The notes under the pieces: model-generated
Seen by the model: the letters and a program-made list of their open reading frames with translations, nothing else
What the model was told of the DNA's origin: nothing
Databases searched by the model: none
Part shown: piece by piece, positions 33,761 to 47,100 of the stretch
Layout: each line of letters starts with the position of its first letter
Position numbering within the stretch: position 1 is the first letter of the stretch
Program-made: the position numbers and the translations under genes
Assembly (NCBI GenBank): GCA_963555705.1
Contig: OY743183.1
Location: forward strand, 28,369,932 to 28,433,931
DNA: 64,000 nt
Direction of reading: 5' to 3'
Origin: Ligustrum vulgare
Taxonomy: Eukaryota > Streptophyta > Magnoliopsida > Lamiales > Oleaceae

Positions 33761-35290
33761 TGGTAGTTGACGAGAACATGGCAACTCAAGTTCGATGATA
33801 GTGGGAAGTTACATAGTGTAATGAAGTGAGAGACAGTTACGCAAAGAAGTGGACAGCAGTTACCACAAGCCAACTACGAAATTAAGGCTGTATATTAGAA
33901 ATTCAAAGTAGTAGACAGTTAGTAAAACTTGTATATATTGTAGAAAGTTAGGTATTTACTTTACCAATAAATCAAAACTCTCAAACTGAGATGATTTTTT
34001 TTTTTTTTAATCTTAAATTTTATTAGAATTTCATTAGTTAAATTTGTGTTCTTGTGCCCTTTGGAGGCATCTTGTAACTTAAGCTTTTATAGTGTAAGAA
34101 ACCCCATTTTCGGACTTTGCGTCAAGAGGTTTGTCCATTACATTTTCTTCTAATTCCCTTTAATTGTTAGTATGAGCAAAACAACACCAGCACAAAACAA
34201 TTTGGCGCTCGTGGGACAATTGGTGTAGAAAGTTTGAAGCATCATGCCTCATAAAAATTCTGAAAAGGAGATGATTGTACAATGATATGTTCATTCTGTA
34301 ATTGAGCAATTTGAGGGTCGACAGAGCACCCCAGAGATAGAAGGATCTTGCTGTCATTATGAACCAACGATGGATTTAAGCCCATGTACCATGTGTGTTT
34401 TGTTGGGAGAACGCACTCAGGACATTGTTGAGCACGTAAACTGACATAGAATTCATACTATCGAAAGACTTGCTCAAAATGAAAATAGGCATCATGACAA
34501 TATGGCTAAACAGTTAGGTACATAAAACAAACTTATGAAGAAACTGGTAGGATAAGTACGTCAAACAAATACTATGGTAGGGGTAATTACTTTCAAACTA
34601 GGAGCCTAATAGGAAATGATTCGCCAATACAAATACAAAGTAGTTTACCAACCATGAACATGAGAGTCTTAGACATTCTAATGCGGGAGGTGTTGAAATA
34701 TCAAATATTGGGGGTACCCTTGAAATGAGGGAAAACGTTCACTTTATTTTGCAACGTGCAAAATATACCCACAAGTGTATGGATCGTGAAAATAATAATG
34801 TGGACAAATGAGTCTGAATTATCGTTCCTACGAGGACTGCTATTAAGTATCGAAATTGTCAGTTCCTAACTTTATTTGAACAATCAAAAAATATTTTTAT
34901 GTTTATAACTAAGAGCTTGTTTGTTAAAGGAACTTTTTTTACCACAATTTTTCAAACTCAATCTCAACCATTCATTCTTAGTCAAACCCACAATTTTTGA
35001 CTTTTCAAACATTTTTAAACCACACATTCATCAAAAAAAACAAAAAAATCACAAAAAACAAAATTTTTCACATTACCAAACAGGTTCTAAATTATTAAAT
35101 TTTAAATTAAACAACTGAATTTTACTTTGTTTTCTAAAATAATTTTGAAAGTGTTGGGATTCACGATTTAGACACTGAAAATGAACCATTGTCCTATTAT
35201 TGCCCTATATATTAGAGATGGTCATTGATTATCATATTCAAATCTCCTTTATTTAGACTCCCCTACTTTTGGTCATCAAACCTATTATCC
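33761..35290 (+). other. Old LTR-element debris
   Basis: 34201-34216 reads TTGGCGCTCGTGGGAC, which could be a Ty3-type primer site, preceded by LTR-like text (AATTGTTAGTATGAGC). Frames downstream are short and unconvincing as gag. A T-run is at 33989. Confidence 0.3.
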
Positions 35291-35854
35291 GAGGTAAGCT
35301 CTTAGACATCACAACATTGAAGCAAGCCCTAGCTTATGGTTTCTTATTATCGAAGACATGCCTATAAGTACTCTTGAAAAAGGAAGATGCGACATACTAG
35401 AGTCCTCGTTCATTGGAAAAGGAAGAGGAGGCAGTTTTGAGTCTTCGTTCTTTACAAAAAGGAAGACGTGGAATCTTGGAGACCTCTTTCCTTGAAAAGG
35501 AAACAGACGAAAGGTATAAGTGTTTACCCTTGAAAAATGAGCCTTTCTTGGCCTCATCTTTGGAGAAACTCAACCATAGGAGAAAGAAAAAAAAGATTCC
35601 TTGCCCTGTGAGATGCCTCACCACATAAGACATCTATAAATCACTTTTTCAGATGCCTGGCCATGCGAGATGGTCATCTATCTTTAGAGTGCTCATCACT
35701 CCTCTACATTAGCTACATCCTTACTAGCTAATTTTTTGTGATTTGACATTATCAAAGTCAACCATCTCCCTTGCTATGGACAAAAAATTTGCATGCAAGA
35801 CATTCTTAAACGAGATTACCCAATCAAAATTGCCCTGTCATCAACTTTTCTCCC

Positions 35855-36590
35855 AAGTGCACCCGCTTCGTTAAGCCACTATTTTTCTAAGCACATCCAC
35901 TTAATCGAGTCTATATTCTCTAAAGTCCACACTTAGTCAAGCCTATTATTCTAAGCTTGCCTGCTATGTAGAGCCATTATTCTTCTAAGTGCATCCACTT
36001 CGTTGAGCCTCTATTCTCCTAAGCACACGCGAGATTCTTATTCCTCATTCTTCACTATTAATCAAGCCCAGCTATATGACCTCATCCTTCGGAGGTTAGC
36101 TTATAAGTCTCTGAGGAGCATCCAACTTGATGTTTAATTTATTCCTTGCCCTCCTAGATGTCTCACCGTTACAGATGTTGTATTTATGTCTCTGGTATAT
36201 TATTCTCACTATCTGTCAAGCCCAGCTATAAGATCTAATCCCTTTGAGGCTAGCTTATAAGTCTCTGGTAGTTCGAGATGAGTCTCCAGCTCAATGTTAA
36301 ATCCTCGCTTAGCAAGATTCCTCGATATGAGAGATGTTGTGTTTATGCCTCTAGCATATTATTCTCACTATCATCGAGTAATCTATAAGACCTCGTACTT
36401 CCGAGGCTAACCTATTTCTCTGATATTTATGACGAGCCTCTATCTCGAAATTTATTCCTAGCTTTGAAAGATGTCTTGTGACGCAAGATACTTATGCCTC
36501 TAACATATTGTTCTCACTATTGTCGAGTTAGCTGAAATACCTCGTCACTCCGAGGCCAACTTATAAGTCTTCAATAGTTCAAGACAAGCA
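35855..36590. repeat. Two nested tandem arrays
   Basis: 35855-36030 holds about five 42-45-bp units of CTAAGCACATCCACTTCGTTGAGCC type. From 36050 to 36590 a larger unit of 150-158 bp recurs about four times, marked by TTCTCACTAT at 36203, 36361 and 36511 and by GAGGCTAGCTTATAAGTCTC. Such arrays are common in LTRs of large Ty3 elements. Confidence 0.7.
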
Positions 36591-36704
36591 ATGTGATGTT
36601 TATTCCGGATGTTCTCCTAAGCACACCTGCTTATTCGAGCCACTATTCTACTAAGTGCAGCTACTTAATTAAGCCTTTATTATCCCTCCATTGGCTGGAC
36701 TAGA

Positions 36705-37400
36705 CATTATTACCCCTTCGAAAAGAGAGATGAGAAGCACCCTGAATAGGTCCCAGCTTGATACCTATATAGACGATGCCTTCCATGGATGCATCATACA
36801 CCATGGAAGAAAGCTCTTGGAAAGGTTGCACTATCCACCATGCAATGGCATATTGTCTCTTCAAAAGGAGAAGTGAGAAGTACTCTAAAGGGCCCACCTT
36901 AATACCTACGAAGACAATACCTCTCATGGATGCACCATCAACCTAGGGATGGAAACGAGGTTGGTTCGAATCAGGTACCTTGACCCTTGCTCCGCCCTGC
37001 AAACTAGATAAACCCAAACCTGCTCTCGACCTACGAATTTCGAGATGGGTAGATACTTTTGCCTCGTTTAGTTTTTTTTTTTTTACTTTTTTTTCTTCTT
37101 TTTTCCTTCTTTTTTCTTATAATCTTTTGTCCAAATAATTATACGGGGCAGCTCTAGGCGAATTTGTGGCTAGGCGGCCAAAACTCACCCCATGACCCCA
37201 TAGGGGAAGCCCTTGGCATGGATGCACCATTCACCATGCAAGGATGTACTACCACTTCAAAAAGAGAGGTGCTAGCCCATGTACCTAAAAATATGATACC
37301 TCCCATGACTGCACCAACCATCATGGGAAAAGCCCTTGCATGGATAAACCACCATATGCAAGGAAGTATTATATATAAGCTTCAACATTGTTGCTTATAT
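36705..37400. repeat. Repeats of CATGGATGCACCAT type
   Basis: Units of about 150 bp begin near 36705, 36852 and 37225, with CTTCRAAAAGAGAGRTG, ATACCT and CATGGATGCACCAT. 36952-37200 between them contains AGGGATGGAAACGAGG, a hAT-like end, and a T-rich tract, suggesting a later insertion. No gene seen. Confidence 0.5.
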
Positions 37401-37685
37401 TAGAGTCTCGCCTTCACATTAGTTTCATCATAGTTTTTTTTATCTTCAAAGCCTTGCGTCTACATCAGCTTTAGTACAATTGCTTATATTCACGGTCTTA
37501 CCTTTATGTTAGCTTCTTCACAGCTTTTTATCTTTAGAGCCTCACCTCTACTTAAAGCTTAGGGTTTCACTTATATTCACAGCCGCATCTATATTCAGAG
37601 CATCATCCCTGCTAAAATTCCATGCATTATATGAATATTTGTACCTAGATTTGAATACTATGCTAAATATTAATATGGCTAAAGT

Positions 37686-38268
37686 ATATGACTGCATCTC
37701 TACGCAGTGCTTGAGGGCTTTGGATTTAACCAGATCTGGATTGACATGATCAAGAGATGCACTTCAGGATATATGTTCTTGGTGATCTTGAACGGGCGAC
37801 TATGTGGTTTTTTCCATCCTCGCGAGGACTCAGGCAGGGAGATCCTATATTGCCATTTCTCTTCATTATTGTTGCTGACTACTTCTCATGTTTACTTACA
37901 GTGTAGTTTGAGAGGTATCTTGTATGGCTTTTCGACATTGTGGGGCTACTCTTGTCTCGCATCTGTCATTTGCTGATGATGTGATCATCTTTGCCAACGG
38001 TCAAAAACAGTTTGTCTGGTGGGTGCTTGAATGCTTGGAGCATTACGAGGGAGTTTTTGGCCATTGGTGAACAAGGACAAGAGCAGACTTTTCCTCCTTA
38101 GACGGGATTCTATTAGTTAGATTAGAAGACTTGAGCACTTGACAGGGTTGAGACATCCGCATCAGCCATTCACTTATCTGGGGGTTCCTTTGTATAAGGG
38201 GGCCAAGATGACCTTTCTTTATGATGATCTTATTCAGAAGATCAAGAGCCAGATTTCTAGTTGGACAT
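37686..38268 (+). pseudogene. LINE reverse transcriptase fragment
   Basis: Shifting frames read VLEGFGFNQIWIDMIKRC, ILNGRLCGFFHP, a damaged GLRQGDP region, then LSFADDVIIFAN with the catalytic FADD box, and FTYLGVPLYKGAKM. This is the order in plant L1-type LINE reverse transcriptase. It is cut at 38268 by the Athila-like element and resumes at about 46456. Confidence 0.85.
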
Positions 38269-39758
38269 TGATAAGTGTATTTTATACACTTATTTATGTG
38301 TCTAAATTAGATTATTTTATTGTCAATCTTGAAAAATTGGTACATAATTGCTTTACATTTGTGTGCATTGTAGAAATTTACCCAAAGTTGGAAGAATGAA
38401 GCAATAAAGGAGAATAAGGCACATTTAGAAGCTAATTAGAGTAAAAAAGAGGAAATTGGATGTTGATGTTGTCAACCGGGATTTCCAAGGTGGGCAAAGC
38501 TAAAGAAATTAAAGTTCGGGGGCTTAATTGAAGATAGATTGAAGGTTGAAAGAAGATTTTATGAGATTTGGAAGTTTAGGGACTAAAATGTTACAATAAG
38601 AAGATGAAAGACTCATGTGCAAATAAAATTCAGGGACCAACTTAAACGCACCCGAAAAAGATGAAATTGCACTATAGAAGTTGAACTGCGCGGCCACGAC
38701 CTGAGACCTGGTGGTCACTCAACATTAACAGAACCACTTTATGTTCTACTCAGCGACCACCAGACTTTGGCCTACGAGATTGAGTAGCTGTCCAGCCAAG
38801 TGAGAGAAAAGACCATGTGCATTTTTCAAGTTGTTCTTGCCTAGGTTTTCGTGGAACGCTATATATGAAACTCTTCATGCACGGGAGGAGGAACTTTGCA
38901 CACATACTCTGGAGGCACATTTCACCAAAAAGCTTGGAGATTTTGGAGGCTCAATTGGAGGCAAACGATTCGAAGATCAATTCGTAGAAGAAACTTCTTG
39001 GTGCAAGAGTTCTTTTACTTTTCTCTACAATTTACTTATGATATCTAGTTTAGTTTATTACTGCGCTTTAATTGTTTTCATTATAAGTAACTAAACTATG
39101 TGTTGGGATTAAACGATGTAACATAGTTTTACGATTTTAATTTCATTTCTTAAGTTTTACGTTTCAATTGCATGTGTATGGTTTTATTTTATGATTAATG
39201 CGTTAATTAAATGGACACTAATTCATTAATTTCATGGATCGTTTTCATAATCCAAGATGTGAGCTAACGATCAAGATCTAAGGATAAAGCCCAGTAATCC
39301 AACAACGATAGAGATATACGTATCTTGTTATTGCGATCTAAATTGAGTTCTTGTATCCATGCACGTAATCATTACAACCTGCTATTCGTTAACATGGTTG
39401 ACTAATTAGGTAGAGTTGATTTAAAGCCGAGGGGAATTTCATGTGCATTAGTGTGCTCGACCGATAACATTAGTAGATTAAAACTTGATCGGTGGAATTA
39501 AGAGTATTGGCAATGTGAACTCGTGAAATCCCAACCTTTCATAAATTGATTTAAAAACACATTTATTTTAATTGCTTACTTGCTTTTAGTTCAATCATTT
39601 AATTCATCAATTATCAAATCACTGTCATTCAAATAAAGTAGAAATTAGAACACCTTTGGTACTTAATCCTAATCCTTGTACGTATGATAACTCGAACTCA
39701 AAAAGTCCACTTTATTATTTGGATGCGACATCGTACACTTGCGATTTAGCATACATCA
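38269..39758 (+). repeat. 5' LTR of Athila-like element
   Basis: Starts TGATAAGTGTATTTTATACA and ends GCATACATCA. It contains GGCCACGACCTGAGACCTGG and GGTGGTCACTC at about 38690, a motif repeated in the other LTR copies. The open frames here are not genes. Confidence 0.85.
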
Positions 39759-39763
39759 AGCTT

Positions 39764-39776
39764 TTGGCAACGGGGA
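39764..39776 (+). other. Primer-site-like sequence of Athila-like element
   Basis: TGGCAACGGGGAT, five bases after the LTR end; similar in position and text to the primer region of Athila/Tat elements, but altered. Confidence 0.5.
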
Positions 39777-39965
39777 TTTGTGATTAATATCAATATCTTT
39801 TAATTTTTGCTTTAATTTGAATTTGAATTTTCCCACTTTCATTTGTTTTTTTTTTAGTTTATGTTAGGAAGTTCTAAAAACTTTGAATTGTTTTTTTTGG
39901 ACGCAAAAATCGAATGAACTTTTTGACAGAGCCGAAGATAGTAGCTGGAAGAATTTCAGTAACAA

Positions 39966-40799
39966 ATGGTAGAAGACGAAATTCCAACAAATCCTCAACT
40001 TCAAAACAATCAACAAGATCCTATGAATGCAAATCAAGTCAATCAGCAGCAGGAAATTGTAATGGAGCAGCAATTTGTGAATAAATTCTTCCCACCCAAC
40101 CAAATGTTAAAACTCAGAAGAGAGATCTTAGCTTTCAATCAACAGCCAGGGGAATCAGTCTTTGGGGCATAGGAGAGATTCAATGAATTGCAGAGACAGT
40201 GTCCCATTGATGGTATATCTGACTGTATTTTGGTCCAACAATTTTACAATGGATTGACATATAAAACCAAAAGACGTGCAGATTCAACAGCTGGTAGTTC
40301 ACTTATGGACTTAACCTATGAGCAAGCAGCTGATATTTTTGGGAAGATGACATCAAATTTCTATCGGTGGTATTCTGATCGGGCAACACCAGAGGCTGGA
40401 GGGATTTACGAAGTAGATGGAGTTACAACCCTTATTGCAAAGGTTGATGCTTTAGTGAAGAAATTGGATGGTTCAGGAAAACAGCCCATACATGCAGTTC
40501 AGGAAGATCAAATATGTGATATTTATTTTGATAATCATGTATCACATAACTGTCCTAATGCAGTTCAAGCTCAACTAGTTGCGGAACAGGTAAACTATGT
40601 GGGAAATAATCAAATGAGGAAAGGGCCATATTCTCAAAGGTACAATCCAGATTGGAGAAAGCATCCTGACTCTTCTTGGTCAAATTATCAAATACTCCAA
40701 AACGCGTCTGGATTCCAACAACAAGATGAGCTGGAACAGAGTTTGAACACCTTGAGTGAAAACGTGACAGTAATGATGCAAATGATGAAAACTCATTAG
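39966..40799 (+). pseudogene. Athila-type gag
   Basis: The frame reads FVNKFFPPNQMLKLRREILAF, then a TAG at 40170 where Trp is expected before ERFNELQRQCPIDGI, then VQQFYNGLTYKTK and TYEQAADIFGKM. The zinc-knuckle region CDIYFDNHVSHNCP has lost one of its Cys. A second stop follows KTH at 40797. These are classical Athila gag motifs. Confidence 0.85.
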
Positions 40800-41075
40800 G
40801 GTGAAATCAATGAATTGAAAAACCGAATAGGGCAGTTGGCAGCTAGCAAGACAGGCAGAACAGTTTCCTAGCAACACTGAAACAAATTCAAAGGAGTATG
40901 TTTGTGCCTTCACTACAAGAAGCAGGGTTCAATTTCCAGAAGTTCGAGTGAAGAAAGCATACAATTCAAAAGAAGTTGTGAAGGAGGAAAAGAAAAGGAC
41001 GTACAACCAAAGGTAATGAACTAGCCTGATGAACCACAAAAATCAGATAAAGAGGGGAGGACAGCAAGACCACCT

Positions 41076-41751
41076 GTGAAAGCCTATGTTCCACCAATTT
41101 CATATCCAGGGAGAGTGGCGCATCATGTTATGGATCAACAGTTCAATAAGGTTTTAGAAATGTTAGGGGAACTGCACATAAACATCCCTTTTTTAGAAGC
41201 CATCAAGAAAATACCAAGTTATGCTAATTTCTTAAAGGAAGTGATGTATAAAAAGAACGGGCTTGAAGATTGTGATTTGGTATCCTTAAATGAGGAATGT
41301 AATGCAATTCTACAGAAGAAGCTACCACCTAAGCTACAAGATCTAGGGAGTTTTTCTATTCCCTGCATTATTAGTAATTTAAAATTCAACAAAGTTCAAT
41401 GTGATTTAGGTGCAAGCATTAACCCGATGCCTTTGTCTGTTTATAGGAAATTGAATTTAGGTGATCCAAAACCAAAGAAAATCAGGTTGCAGCTTGCTAA
41501 TCGATCTATTAGAGGACGTGTTGGTGAAAGTGAAGAAGTTCATATTTCCTGTTGATTTTGTAATTTTGAATATGGAGGAGGATGACAAGCTACCTTTGAT
41601 CATAGGGAGACCATTCCTTGCTACTGCTCGGACTTTAATTGATGTTGAAAAAAGGAAGGTAACCTTTAGAATTGAAAATGAACATGTGACTTTTAACTTG
41701 ATTCAGATGGAGAACCATGACCCAAATATGGAGAATTTCTCAAGAACCTAG
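41076..41751 (+). pseudogene. Athila-type aspartic protease
   Basis: AYVPPISYPGR and FLEAIKKIPSYANFLKE lead into the protease active site CDLGASINPMPLSVYRKL (D-L-G-A-S instead of D-S/T-G). A frameshift near 41510 leads to VKKFIFPVDFVILNME and LPLIIGRPFLATARTLIDV. The frame ends at 41751 and no reverse transcriptase follows, so this element is gag-protease only. Confidence 0.88.
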
Positions 41752-43110
41752 GCAGAACCATCATTGAGTAAAGAGGGGAAGCTTAAAGACAAGTTGCAAT
41801 ATGAGGAGTTTGGGAGTATTGAGAGGAAATCCAAAATGGGGGACAATGTTTTAACATCATGTTTTGAACTACCTTGAGGTTTTCTACCAAAATTCGAGCT
41901 CTAGACTTTAAACGGAGTGCTTGTTGGTAGGCGGTAAACCCAACCTTATATCCTTTTGTTATTTATTGTGCTTGATTTCATGCTTTATTAGTAATTTATG
42001 ATTTAATTGCTTCGTTTATTTCTGTTAACATCATAGAGTATCAATTTTCCTTGCCTTGCATCTTTGTTTCACATTAGGAAATTACCATGAGCACGTTCTC
42101 TATGTTAAGTATGTTGACATCAACAACATCATCATTATCTAGCCTCAAAAGTGAAAACACAAATTGTTGCATGAGAACTTGTTTATTCCATAGCATTAAT
42201 TGGTTTGAATTGCATGCTAGAATTGTGGGTTAGAGTCATAAACTCATGCATGAAACCTTAGTTCAAAATAGGAAGCAAATTTAGGTGAGTGAGTACATTG
42301 AAAACAAGGTGTCTTGGGGTTAGAAATTGGAGCTGAAATTCAAAATTGGCATAAAAATCACTTTCAGACGGAGAATCACATGGCCATGCCATTGCACCTT
42401 GGTGGCCGCGCATTGTCTTTTAAAATAACAGAATCCTACAATGTTTAACCGCACGGCCACCAGAAATCCTTCTGCGAGGCTGTGTAGTTACCTGTAGGTC
42501 AAATTTGACAGATTTTTATACACTTTGGTAATTCATTCTAATTCATAACTTTCAACCTCGTTTTCTCTCCCCAAAATCACCCCAACATAACACATCACCT
42601 AAATTACATTCTTTCACATGGAATTGAGCATTACACAGCATGCATCACATCCCAATCATCGAAAAGGTATGAATTTCACCTTCACTTTGCAATTTTACAA
42701 GTTTTGGGGGTTTTCTTACTTTTCTTGAGATTTGAAATTTATGGATTGTTGTGTTATGAAATAGGCTAGAATGTTGTGTTGATTGTATTGTCAAACTTAG
42801 GTAAAATTTTGGGATAACTTCTTACCTCCAAATTCATAATTTGTTCTCATATTTGATATGCACTCCAGGTGTTTGTGTAAATGTTTCAATGAGTCTTTCA
42901 TCAAATTTTTGCAAAATCTTTTGAACCACATTCATCAATTCATATTGAAATTTGATTATGTGCAATCCATTCATTAATTACATCTCCACAAGTGCACAAA
43001 TTTTGGTTGGATAACATAGGCACATTAAGGGACAATATCAAGGTCATTGCAATCTTTATGCACAATTCTCAGCTTAGGTATCAATTTTTGCAACATCATC
43101 TCACAACCCT
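41752..43110 (+). other. Noncoding interior of Athila-like element
   Basis: No coding domain. Near 42370-42490 there are GGCCATGCC/GGTGGCCGCG and GCACGGCCACC phrases like those in the LTRs. Confidence 0.5.
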
Positions 43111-43119
43111 ATTGGACTT

Positions 43120-43725
43120 CAAATGACTTGAATTTTGATATGTTTGAGATCACATTACATAATTTCATGTGTAACTTTTCTTGTGACCTAAGTTATTTGT
43201 TTCATTGTGCGAGGTTCACATCAACATCATCATTTGGAATCATTCAAGCTTGCATCCAAGAGAAAGCTCCAAAGTCGGGAAGTACCTGAACCCCTCCTTA
43301 TTGTGTTTATTTAAAATGACTTGAATTTTGATATGTTTGAGATCACATTACATACTTTCATGGGTAACCTTTTTTGTGACCTAAGTTATTTGTTTCATTG
43401 TGCGAGGTTCACATCAGCATCATCATTTCTCACATTGGAATCATTCAAGCTTGCATCCAAGAGAAAGCTCCAAAGCCGGGAAGTACCTGAACCCCTCCTT
43501 GTTGTGTTTATTTAAAATGACTTGAATTTTGATATGTTTGAGATCACATTACATACTTTCATGTGTAACTTTTGTTGTGACCCAAGTTATTTGTTTCATT
43601 GTGCGAGGTTCACATCAAAATCATCATTTCTCACATTGGACTCATTCAAGCTTGCATCCAAGAGAAAGCTCCAAACCCGGGAAGTACCTGAACCCCTCCT
43701 TGTTGTGCTTATTTAAAATTTCCAA
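43120..43725 (+). repeat. Three ~200-bp tandem repeats
   Basis: Units begin with ATGACTTGAATTTTGATATG at about 43124, 43316 and 43517 and run to CTGAACCCCTCCTTGTTGTG. Spacings are 192 and 201 bp; the first unit lacks a short CTCACATTGG segment. Each has a similar short open frame, but there is no homology to suggest a protein. Confidence 0.88.
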
Positions 43726-45176
43726 TCAACATATCTTCGTAACATACATTGAGGGAAATGTGTTTTAGTTTGGGGGTGGAAATGCTATTTCATAGTAATT
43801 GCTTCATGTACTTAATACACTTCATTTACATTCTATTATTTGGGGAGTCTAAAAAAAAAAATTGAAAATTCTGAAAATTGTGATGACATGTTTATTGTCT
43901 ACGATATAGTATGTATCAAATTGTGCTTTGGCTTGGATAATTGAACAACATCAAAACTTGAATCTCATTTACTTGTCATGACTTGCTTGATTTCATCTTA
44001 TTGTGCACGTAGCCGTCGTTGAATTATAACTTGTGTAGGGGTGTTTTTAATACTTGTGGGGGGGGGTAAATTTATGCTATTTAAACTTAGGAATGATTTG
44101 AATTTTCGTAAACTTAGAACATAAGACATTCCGTCTAAACTTAGAACCAAATGGCTCAAAAGCAAGTTTAGGGGTAGAATGGTCAGGACATGTATGTTTA
44201 ATTGATTGGAGGTTTGTGGTTCTTGATTTTGCACTTTAGTTAGAGAAATTTTTGGTCAATGGGTATAAACCATAACCAGCATAAAAATAGAAAAATGTTG
44301 AAGGTTTTATTCTACTCTTCAAATGCCTTTCTAACTCGAGCAAGTAAACTTGTAAGGGTGTTGAAACCTGGTACCATAAACTCAACTGAGTTGGGAGTTA
44401 TCAGCCCAACAGTTGTCATAGGGGTTAATTAGAAAGCAAGTAAGGAGAATGGACTTACACATAAGATAATGAAACATCTTTAACTTTTCTTTGTGTCCTT
44501 TATGACTATGGTAATTAAATCTGAGGGTTCTCTGAACCTGATGCCCTAAAGTCGTCTAGCTTGGGAGTCATCGAGCCAAAACTCGTTAAAGGGGTTACAT
44601 AGAAAGCAAATGAGAAAAGTATTGTACAAAGATGATAAAAGACAGGGACAATAAAAGGAAAAAAGTCATCCATAAAGAAATGTGTAGAATTGGGGATTGC
44701 CTACTTTTGACTTGCTATGCATGCATACTTCTAATTCTGACTATTTTGTGTGGAAAAATGCAAAGAAATATGTTTAGACACCACAATAGAGGGAATATAG
44801 GATTTGGGAAAAAAAATGAGTTGTGATCTTCCATGAGTGATGTAAGCAAAAATGTTTAGAATTTCATAGGTTGACCGCATGGTATTTGAGCTTGATTATG
44901 CATAATAAACTACATAGTGTTAAATATATTTTTGCATAAGTAGACGTTTGACATTGGCTATACACACATACACTTGAAAATTGAGCATCACTTGACTAAA
45001 AGCAATTTGTACTTCATTGTTCAAAACTCTTTGCCATAGATATGATTTGATTTGTATTATTGAGGCTTATGGTGAACATTTTGACACAGCAAAAATATTT
45101 TCTATTTTCTAGTTTTATTTATTAGTTTATTTTTACATTGTTCGAGGAAGAACAATAATTCTAGTTTCAGGGTTTT
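43726..45176 (+). other. Noncoding 3' interior of Athila-like element
   Basis: AT-rich, with an A-run at 43851 and a G-run at 44059. No frame of note. Confidence 0.45.
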
Positions 45177-46455
45177 TGATAAATGCATTTTATACACTTA
45201 TTTATATGTCTAAATTAAATTAAATTATTGTCAATCTTGAATAATTGCTACATAATTGCTTTACATTTATGAGCATTGTAGGAATTTACCCAAAGTTGGA
45301 AGAATGAAGCGATAAAGGAGAATAAAGCATATTTGGAAGCTAATTGGATTCAAAAAGAGGAAATTGGATGTTGATGTTGTCAACCGGGATTTCCAAGGAG
45401 GGCAAATCTAAAGAAATCAAAGTCTGAGGGCTTAATTAAAGATGGATTGAAGGTTGAAAGAAGATTTGAAGAGATTTGGAAGTTCAGGGACTAAAATGTT
45501 ATAATTAGAAGATGAAAGACTCGTGTGCAAATAAAACCCGGGGACCAACTTAAACACACCCGAAAAGATGAAATTGCACTGCAGAAGTTGAACTACACGG
45601 TCACAGACCTGAGACCTGGTGGCCGCTTGAAATTAGCAAAATTAACAGAACCACTTTAGGTTATACTGAGCGGCCACCAGACTTTGGCATGCACAGCCGT
45701 ACAGCTGTCTGGCCTAGTGAGAGAAAAACCCATGTGCGTTTTTCAAGTTGTTTTTGCCTAGGTTTTCGTGGAAAGCTATATATGAAACTCTTCATGCACG
45801 AGAGGAGGACCTTTGCACACATACTCTAGAGGCACAATTCATCATAAAAGCTTGGAGATTTTGGAGGCTCAATTGGAGGTAAAGGCAAGGAGATTTGAAG
45901 ATTAATTCGTGGAAGACACATCTTGGTGTAAGAGTTCCTTTACTTTTCTCTTCAATTTACTTATGATGTCTAGTTTAGTTTATTATTGTGCTTTAATTTC
46001 TTTCATTATGATTACTAAACTATTTTTTGGGATTAAACGATGTAGCATAGTTTTACGCTCTTAATTTCATTGCTTAAGTTTTATGTTTCGGTTGCATGTG
46101 AATTTTTTTATTTTATGATTAATGCGTGAATTAGTTGACCACTAATTCATTGATTTCGTGGATCGTTTCCATAATCTGAGATGTGAGCTAACGATCTAGA
46201 TCTAGGAATAAAGCCCGGTAATCTAACAATGATAGAGATATACGTATGTTGTTATTGCGGTCTAAATTTAGTTCATGTATCCTATGTACCTAATCATTAC
46301 AACATGCTGTTCGTTAACACAGTTGACTAATTAAGTTGAGTTGATTTAAACCCAAGAGGGGAATTTCATGTGCATTAGTGAGCTAGACCGATCACATTAG
46401 TAGATTAAAACTTGAGTGGTGGAATAAGAGTATTGACAACGTGAACTCATAAAAT
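45177..46455 (+). repeat. Truncated 3' LTR of Athila-like element
   Basis: Aligns with 38269-39540 and stops after GTGAACTCATAAAAT; LINE sequence follows at once. Confidence 0.82.
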
Positions 46456-47100
46456 ATTGCAAGGGGACACACTCTTCAATTGCTGGTATCCCACATTCGA
46501 CCTCTCCAGTTTAGAAGAGTCTAAAGAGGACGGGATCACGGGGTTAGTCACACATTGCGTGGTATCTTGGAGCTTGACAGATATTTTTTTGGCACGACTG
46601 TTGGATAGGGAACACTACATTGGCTATGCTCTTTTTGAATATGCATCCTACGTCAGAGGGGGTGCAGGACTTGTACGAGGGCACTGGATGGGATTTTGAC
46701 AGACTTCTTCAAATCCTCCCACCCATTATGGCAGAACGGATTGGGTCTATTCCCTTATCTATTGACATCCCTGATCAGATTGTTTGGAAGGATACAACAT
46801 ATGGAAGATTCTCTACCAGGTATGCTTGGTAGTTGGTTCGGACAGTACATTAGTCACATGATTCTTATCGGCTATTGTGGACCACTACTCTTCCCATCAA
46901 TGTTTCTTTTGTTAGGTGGAGGCTTTAGTAGGGGCTTATCCCTATTGACACGATTATTCAGAGGAGGATTGGCTATCACTTAGCATCAAGGTGTCAGTGC
47001 TGCGCACAAATGGAGACTATTACGCACATTTTTACAGGCAGTGTGATCTCAGATCAGGTATGGACCCACTTCGGAGACATCTTTAAAGTGAGCAGATAAG
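46456..47100 (+). pseudogene. LINE C-terminal fragment (zf-RVT region)
   Basis: The frames read GFDRLLQILPPIMAERIGSI and DQIVWKDTTYGRFSTRYAW, then a region with RGLIPIDT and CQCCAQMETITHIF. These are typical of the zinc-binding domain after the reverse transcriptase of plant LINEs. It is the continuation of 37686-38268, displaced by the Athila-like insertion. Confidence 0.75.

Larger units (their letters stand above)
38269..46455 (+). mobile_element. Athila-like Ty3 element with gag and protease but no RT
   Basis: LTRs of about 1.49 kb (38269-39758) and a truncated right copy (45177 to about 46455) enclose gag and protease on the plus strand. A primer-site-like TGGCAACGGGGA follows the left LTR. 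From 41760 to 45176 no reverse transcriptase or integrase is present. The right LTR lacks about 220 bp and no duplication is visible, so a deletion removed the right end. It sits inside a LINE. Confidence 0.85.

Noticed and set aside
43321..43716. Repeated 64-codon frames
   Set aside because: They are the same frame in each tandem repeat unit; no promoter or homology supports a protein.
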